From: JACCZH01 sp963729445 | Lineage (GTDB): Bacteria > Chloroflexota > Chloroflexia > Thermomicrobiales > CFX8 | Assembly (NCBI GenBank): GCA_963729445.1 | Contig: CAVSNU010000005.1 | Location: 930,001-994,000, forward strand | DNA: 64,000 nt | Direction of reading: 5' to 3' | The notes under the pieces: model-generated | Seen by the model: the letters and a program-made list of their open reading frames with translations, nothing else | Databases searched by the model: none | What the model was told of the DNA's origin: nothing | Shown: one piece after another, positions 60,350 through 64,000 of the stretch | How the letters are laid out: every line of letters starts with the position of its first letter | How positions within the stretch are numbered: position 1 is the first letter of the stretch | Made by a program: the position numbers and the translations under genes

Positions 60350-61531
60350 GTGACGGACAGTCTGGGGCCGAAGTTTTATCAAGCGAGTGTGGATGACATC
60401 CGCTCCGGCGCGACGACTGATGTCTATTTCAAACGCACGGTCGAGATCATCGAGGAGGCCGGGCTTGATCGGGAAGTGCGTGCCGAGTTCTCCGTAAAGA
60501 ACCTCCCCGGCGATATTCCCTGGGCCGTGTTTGCGGGGCTTGAAGAGGTCTTTGCCTTGCTTGCAGGTATCGACATTGACGTGCGTGGCATCCCCGAAGG
60601 CACGATTATTCGTCCCTACGAGCCGGTCATGGAGATACGTGGGTCGTATCTCCAGTTTGCAATTCTCGAAACCGCCATGCTCGGGCTGCTCTGTCAATCA
60701 TCGGGTGTGGCGACCAAGGCGGCGCGAATGCGTGTACTGGCCGGCGATGCCTTGCTGGCGAGTTTTGGTGCAAGACGGATGCATCCGGCAGTTGCTCCGG
60801 TGGTTGAACGCGCGGCCTTCATCGGTGGCTGCGACGGCGTGAGCGTTGTCAAAAGCGCTGAAGTGCTCGGGCAGGATCCGACTGGCACGACGCCGCACTC
60901 GCTGATGCTGCTGGTGGGTGATACCGTGGAGTCGATGCTGCTCTACGATCGCATTATCGAGCCCGCCGCGAACCGGATCGCGTTGATTGACACCTTTAAC
61001 GACGAGAAAGTCGAAGCGATCAGGGTGGCTGAGGCGCTCGGCGAGAGGCTGTGGGGAGTACGGCTTGACACGCCCGGCTCCAGGCGCGGCGATTTCGCGA
61101 AGATCATCGAGGAAGTGCGCTGGGAGCTCGATCTGCGTGGGTTCAACCACGTCAAGATTGTCGTCAGCGGTGGGCTGGACGAGCAAGACGTCGCCAGATT
61201 GCGGCCACTCGTCGACGGCTTCGGAGTGGGGACCTCGATCGCCAACGCCCGGACGATCGACTTCGCCATGGACATCGTTGAGATCGAAGGTAAGCCGGCC
61301 GGCAAACGCGGCAAGATGAGCGGCTCGAAACAGGTCTGGCGAGACCTCGTGACGTGTCAGGATATTGTGCTACCGCTTGGCAAAACCCCACCGGTGTCAT
61401 CCCGAGAGCCGATGCTCGTGTCGCAGATCGAGCAGGGACGCCTGGTCGAACCCGTGCCGTCAGCCCGCCAGATCCGCGACTACGTGCTGGTGCAGCTTCA
61501 ATCGGTAGCTAAAGAGGTGGCGCGCTTCTGA
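60350..61531 (+). CDS. pncB: nicotinate phosphoribosyltransferase
   Basis: A 393-residue NAPRTase that converts nicotinate and PRPP to nicotinate mononucleotide (ATP-dependent) in NAD salvage. It is the shorter type seen in archaea and some bacteria. N-terminal KFYQASVDDIRSGATTDVYF, the middle EPVMEIRGSYLQFAILETAM, and the phosphoribosyl site FGARRMHPAVAPVVERAAF are clear. The barrel strands carry LIDTFNDEKVEAI, GVRLDTPGSRRGDF and KIVVSGGLDEQDV, with GFGVGTSIANA near the end. GTG 60350 follows AGGGGG. NAD supply links it loosely to the sirtuin at 29667. It is divergent from the dUTPase gene. Confidence 0.93.
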   Translation: MTDSLGPKFYQASVDDIRSGATTDVYFKRTVEIIEEAGLDREVRAEFSVKNLPGDIPWAVFAGLEEVFALLAGIDIDVRGIPEGTIIRPYEPVMEIRGSYLQFAILETAMLGLLCQSSGVATKAARMRVLAGDALLASFGARRMHPAVAPVVERAAFIGGCDGVSVVKSAEVLGQDPTGTTPHSLMLLVGDTVESMLLYDRIIEPAANRIALIDTFNDEKVEAIRVAEALGERLWGVRLDTPGSRRGDFAKIIEEVRWELDLRGFNHVKIVVSGGLDEQDVARLRPLVDGFGVGTSIANARTIDFAMDIVEIEGKPAGKRGKMSGSKQVWRDLVTCQDIVLPLGKTPPVSSREPMLVSQIEQGRLVEPVPSARQIRDYVLVQLQSVAKEVARF

Positions 61532-61577
61532 GAAGAACCGGGTCAGGTTTTCTCGCGCGATTCCCGCGGATCTGCTA

Positions 61578-61865
61578 CTACCCCTCTTCGTCCTGAGACG
61601 GCGATTCTTGCTCGCCAGGCATTGGCGTGAGAATTTGCGGGTACACGCGGCGTCCGAACTGCGCGATCTGGATTGCCGCGGTCGGGCACGCTCGGGCAGC
61701 GGCGAAAATCGTTTGTGCGCTGACGTGCTCGATGTCGTCCTCTTCGAAATAGGCCTTGTTGGTGTCCTCGTCGATCATGAAGACGCCTGGAGCGACGGCG
61801 GCACAGCGACCGTACGTGACGCAGCGGCTTGGGTCTATCTTCACTTCGAGGTGATGCTTCGACAT
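61578..61865 (-). CDS. single-cluster ferredoxin (P450-partner type) with acidic C-terminal tail
   Basis: A 95-residue ferredoxin related to the one at 53726: VKIDPSRCVTYGRCAAVAPG (two Cys five residues apart), the middle FMIDEDTNKAYFEEDD, then ARACPTAAIQIAQFGRRVYP. The fourth Cys position is Val/Ala, so a [3Fe-4S] cluster is likely. A 20-residue acidic tail (PGEQESPSQDEEG) is unusual. ATG 61865 follows AAAGG at six bases; an upstream frame to 61919 is rejected. It may pass electrons to an oxygenase or to the redox operon that begins at 62261 on the other strand. Confidence 0.88.
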   Translation of the reverse strand: MSKHHLEVKIDPSRCVTYGRCAAVAPGVFMIDEDTNKAYFEEDDIEHVSAQTIFAAARACPTAAIQIAQFGRRVYPQILTPMPGEQESPSQDEEG

Positions 61866-62260
61866 GCTGGACCTTTCATTATGCCGGCCCGTGGCCGGAT
61901 ACGTTCCAATATCTACCACAGATGAGGCCCGTCATTCAGCGATCGCTCGCCGCATCCGATAGGAGAGTGCCTCGTCTCCGCCTATATGCATCAACGTAAG
62001 GACTTCCGGATCGAGAGTGATGGTATTTTGAGCCGAATGCACCGCGCACATGCCATCCTCAGCGGAACGCAGCGGAGTCGAATGGATCATCCCTGACATA
62101 CGGGATGTTGAACAGATCCATGCTGTATGTCCTGGTACCACTGAACGTGATGCGCATGGGGTGGAGACGCGTTCCGGCGGATGTAGATTGTGTGGCGAGT
62201 GCTTGACTTGCCCGGCTGACGTTGCGATGATCTGCTGACGGTAACCGAGGGGAGAGAACG
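61866..62260. other. intergenic region (395 bases) before the redox operon
   Basis: Apart from the doubtful small frame at 61932-62051, nothing coding is seen. A weak promoter-like pair on the plus strand is TTGACT (62203-62208) and GATGAT (62226-62231), 17 bases apart, upstream of the 62261 gene. The AGGGGAGAG Shine-Dalgarno site ends seven bases before its ATG. Confidence 0.4.
61932..62051 (-). CDS. possible 39-residue small protein
   Basis: A short frame from ATG 62051 to TGA 61932-61934, with GAGG five bases before the ATG. The reading VHSAQNTITLDPEVLTLMHI then GGDEALSYRMRRAIAE is protein-like rather than Arg/Ser-rich. It lies 66 bases upstream of the ferredoxin gene on the same strand and could be its first operon member. 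No family is recognised and it may be chance. Confidence 0.25.
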   Translation of the reverse strand: MCAVHSAQNTITLDPEVLTLMHIGGDEALSYRMRRAIAE

Positions 62261-62602
62261 ATGGCGGAGAACGATATCGGCGGGTACCGGATTGAGCGGC
62301 ATCCGTTGCTCGGCGAGGCCCCGGCGGGAGAGACCACGAGGGTCATCATCGATGGGCAAGAGCTCTATGGGCTTGTCGGCGAGCCGATCGCGATGACGTT
62401 GCTTGCAAACGGTATCAGGACATCTCGGACCATGCCCGGATCAGGGAAGTCGCGTGGCTACTTCTGTGGGGTTGGCCGCTGTCCGGACTGTGCCATGACG
62501 GTGAATGGCGAGCTGAATGTGATGACTTGCACGACGCCGCTGCGCCGGGGCATGATCGTCCGGACCCAGCAGGGGCTCGGTAACTGGCAGAAGGACGACT
62601 GA
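62261..62602 (+). CDS. (2Fe-2S)-binding subunit of an HcnA/hydroxyproline-dehydrogenase-gamma-like oxidoreductase
   Basis: A 113-residue plant-type ferredoxin-fold protein. The cluster loop is YFCGVGRCPDCAMTVNG plus a last Cys in VMTCTTPLR, the spacing found in HcnA, the gamma subunits of D-hydroxyproline dehydrogenase, and the N-terminus of sarcosine oxidase alpha. The preceding part RVIIDGQELYGLVGEPIAMTLLANG is the usual ubiquitin-like fold. AGGGGAGAG precedes the ATG. Its stop overlaps the next ATG (TGATG). It would carry electrons within a membrane-associated amine or imino-acid dehydrogenase. Confidence 0.9.
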   Translation: MAENDIGGYRIERHPLLGEAPAGETTRVIIDGQELYGLVGEPIAMTLLANGIRTSRTMPGSGKSRGYFCGVGRCPDCAMTVNGELNVMTCTTPLRRGMIVRTQQGLGNWQKDD

Positions 62603-63552
62603 TGCGCACTGATGAGATCGTCGTCGTCGGAGGTGGTCTGGCGGGCGTCTTCGCCGCTCTGACCGCCCGGAATCGCGGCGCAAGCGTGACGTTGATCGAT
62701 GAACAGAGCGCCGTTGGTGGCTACATGCGCTGGACGATCGGCGTACAGCACGATCTGCCCCCAGAGCTCGATGGGAAACGCGGATTCGAGCTCGCCGAGA
62801 TTGGCTGGAACCTGTTGTACGACGCCGGCGTCAACGTGCAACTTGGTTCGACGGCCTGGGGCCTGTTTGAGGATAACGTGCTTGGCGTCGTGAACCCTGA
62901 GGCGTCGTACCAGCTCAAGGCAAACAAGCTCATCGTTGCCTCAGGATCGACCGATGCCGGCGTGCCGTTCCCTGGTTGGGAGCAGGCCGGCGTGATGACT
63001 GCACGGGCGTCCCTGCTCGCGATGAACGTGTATCGTGTGCTGCCCGGCCGCCGGGTTGGCCTGGTTGGCGACGGCGCAGATGGTGCGGAGGTGCGCGAAT
63101 CACTGGAGTTGGCCGGAGCTGAGGTAGTGGTGCACGTGTCAGACCCCCTCACGATCCGGGCGGGAGGCGATGGAGTGCTGGAATGGGTGTCGCGAGGCGA
63201 TGAGCGGTTCGACGTCGATGCGCTCGTGACTGTGTTCGGAGTGCAACCCGATCCTCAGCTGGCGCTTCAGGCACAGGCCGAGATTGGCTATTCGGCCCTC
63301 TCCGGTGTGCATGTGCCACTCCGGCGCGACACGCTCGAGACGTCGCTACCCGGCATCTATGTCATTGGTGATGCCGCGGGGTTGTGCTCAACAGCGGAAG
63401 CGATCGCCGAAGGCGTCGTGGCTGGCGAGGCTGCCGTCGCGGGCGAAGGTCTTGAGGAGGCGCTGGTAATGCTGGCCTCCCAACGCTTTCCCGAGCGGCT
63501 TGCCGAGCTGCGCCGCCTGCAACCATCGATGTCCGCTCGTGATTCCAAGTAA
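62602..63552 (+). CDS. FAD/NAD(P)-binding oxidoreductase (HcnB/LhpE-like, without BFD domain)
   Basis: A 316-residue pyridine-nucleotide-disulfide oxidoreductase-type flavoprotein. It has EIVVVGGGLAGVFAALTARN at the N-terminus, a second Rossmann motif GRRVGLVGDGADGAEVRESL (about 150), and LPGIYVIGDAAGLCSTAEAIAEG at the FAD C-terminal contact. HcnB and LhpE normally continue into a C-terminal BFD-like [2Fe-2S] domain of about 90 residues. Here that part is encoded separately by the next gene. The start overlaps the upstream stop (TGATG). Confidence 0.9.
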   Translation: MRTDEIVVVGGGLAGVFAALTARNRGASVTLIDEQSAVGGYMRWTIGVQHDLPPELDGKRGFELAEIGWNLLYDAGVNVQLGSTAWGLFEDNVLGVVNPEASYQLKANKLIVASGSTDAGVPFPGWEQAGVMTARASLLAMNVYRVLPGRRVGLVGDGADGAEVRESLELAGAEVVVHVSDPLTIRAGGDGVLEWVSRGDERFDVDALVTVFGVQPDPQLALQAQAEIGYSALSGVHVPLRRDTLETSLPGIYVIGDAAGLCSTAEAIAEGVVAGEAAVAGEGLEEALVMLASQRFPERLAELRRLQPSMSARDSK

Positions 63553-63562
63553 AGGTGCATGC

Positions 63563-63859
63563 ATGAACCTCATTGAGATCGTGTCGAAATTGCAGGATGA
63601 AACGCAGGTTTGCCGCTGCGAAGAGATACCCGCGACAGAGATCCGCCAGGCGATCAGCGAGGGTGCGAACACGATGAACGACGTCAAACGCCGGACGCGA
63701 GCCGGGATGGGTGTCTGCCAGGGCATCTTCTGCACAAGGACGATCGCCGCGATGATCCACACCACGGCCGGCGTGCCCCTGGAGAACCTTGTTCCCATGA
63801 CGGCACGGCCACCCGCACGGTTGATCCCCCTGGAGCAGATCGCGGCATCCGAGGAATAG
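63563..63859 (+). CDS. stand-alone BFD-like [2Fe-2S]-binding protein
   Basis: A 98-residue protein with the bacterioferritin-associated-ferredoxin-like motif: VCRCEEIPATEIRQAISEG and, after about 30 residues, GMGVCQGIFCTRTI, giving four Cys (C-x-C and C-x4-C). It matches the C-terminal domain of HcnB, LhpE and opine oxidase subunits, here as a separate gene. ATG 63563 follows AAAGG; a longer frame to 63500 overlaps the upstream gene. It lies 10 bases after the flavoprotein gene. Confidence 0.88.
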   Translation: MNLIEIVSKLQDETQVCRCEEIPATEIRQAISEGANTMNDVKRRTRAGMGVCQGIFCTRTIAAMIHTTAGVPLENLVPMTARPPARLIPLEQIAASEE

Positions 63860-63893
63860 ACGCGGCTTCTTCAGACGTACGAAGGGAGGCCCG

Positions 63894-64000
63894 ATGCGCT
63901 ACAGCAGCCTGACCGACGCCTCTGGACCCGACGTGATTACCCGCGCTGTGGAGACGTTCGGCCCGGCCGGACACGGTCTGCAACTCACCGGGCGGGAGAT
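63894..64000 (+). CDS. start of an unidentified gene, cut by the window edge
   Basis: An open frame from ATG 63894 to the edge (35 codons) behind a strong GGGAGG site, reading MRYSSLTDASGPDVITRAVE and then FGPAGHGLQLTGREI. It is the fourth member of the redox operon. In HcnABC or hydroxyproline dehydrogenase operons this place is held by a DAO-type FAD subunit, but these residues do not show an FAD motif, so identity is left open. Confidence 0.5.
   Translation, partial: MRYSSLTDASGPDVITRAVETFGPAGHGLQLTGRE

Overview
The window reads as chromosomal DNA of a GC-rich (about 60%) bacterium. Many genes start with GTG or TTG behind clear Shine-Dalgarno sites. The gene set (stand-alone GAF/HD-GYP/GGDEF giants, a transmembrane PASTA-less Ser/Thr kinase, archaeal-type LplB-LplA lipoate ligase, fused dipeptide ABC ATPases, 'Tat plus lipobox' solute-binding proteins, a classical T-box on trpS) fits a Chloroflexota relative, perhaps Thermomicrobia. 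That placement is inferred from gene style only, since no rRNA or other phylogenetic marker is present.

Layout. 1-5.6 kb: a truncated ECF sigma factor, a small membrane protein, two tandem paralogues of unknown function (the first frameshifted), a frameshifted N-acyl-D-amino-acid deacylase, and trpS behind a tryptophan T-box leader. 5.7-12 kb: penicillin-acylase-type hydrolase, LplB-LplA, an M55 D-aminopeptidase and a ThDP-dependent decarboxylase/synthase. 12-14.4 kb: a small degraded accessory patch with an integrase remnant, a toxin-antitoxin pair with a near-consensus promoter, an HNH protein and small membrane proteins. 14.4-24.5 kb: an EamA exporter, an FAD oxidase and two giant paralogous cyclic-di-GMP enzymes, each with both HD-GYP and GGDEF domains. 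25-38.9 kb: M14, M20 and M42 peptidases, a receptor-like kinase, a sirtuin, a PqqB-like hydrolase, two tandem amidases and a degenerate 2-hydroxyacid dehydrogenase, with families of palindromic repeats in the gaps. 39-44.7 kb: a site-2 protease with CBS domains, an MBL hydrolase, and a NitT/TauT-type ABC transporter whose permease is fused in frame to a UbiA/MenA-type prenyltransferase. 44.8-59.7 kb: a second penicillin acylase, a complete oligopeptide ABC operon, a ferredoxin overlapping a large LuxR/AAA regulator, and a second peptide-binding protein. 59.7-64 kb: a dUTPase/dCTP deaminase divergent from pncB, another ferredoxin, and the start of an HcnABC/hydroxyproline-dehydrogenase-like redox operon running off the right edge.

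Functional theme (inference): much of the window serves uptake and hydrolysis of peptides, N-acylated and D-amino compounds and amides. Genes for this are two penicillin-acylase-type hydrolases, the D-aminoacylase, M55, M14, M20 and M42 peptidases, two amidases, and the Dpp-like importer plus a spare binding protein. Amine/imino-acid oxidation enzymes sit beside them. The most unusual single gene is the ABC permease-prenyltransferase fusion at 40987-42675.
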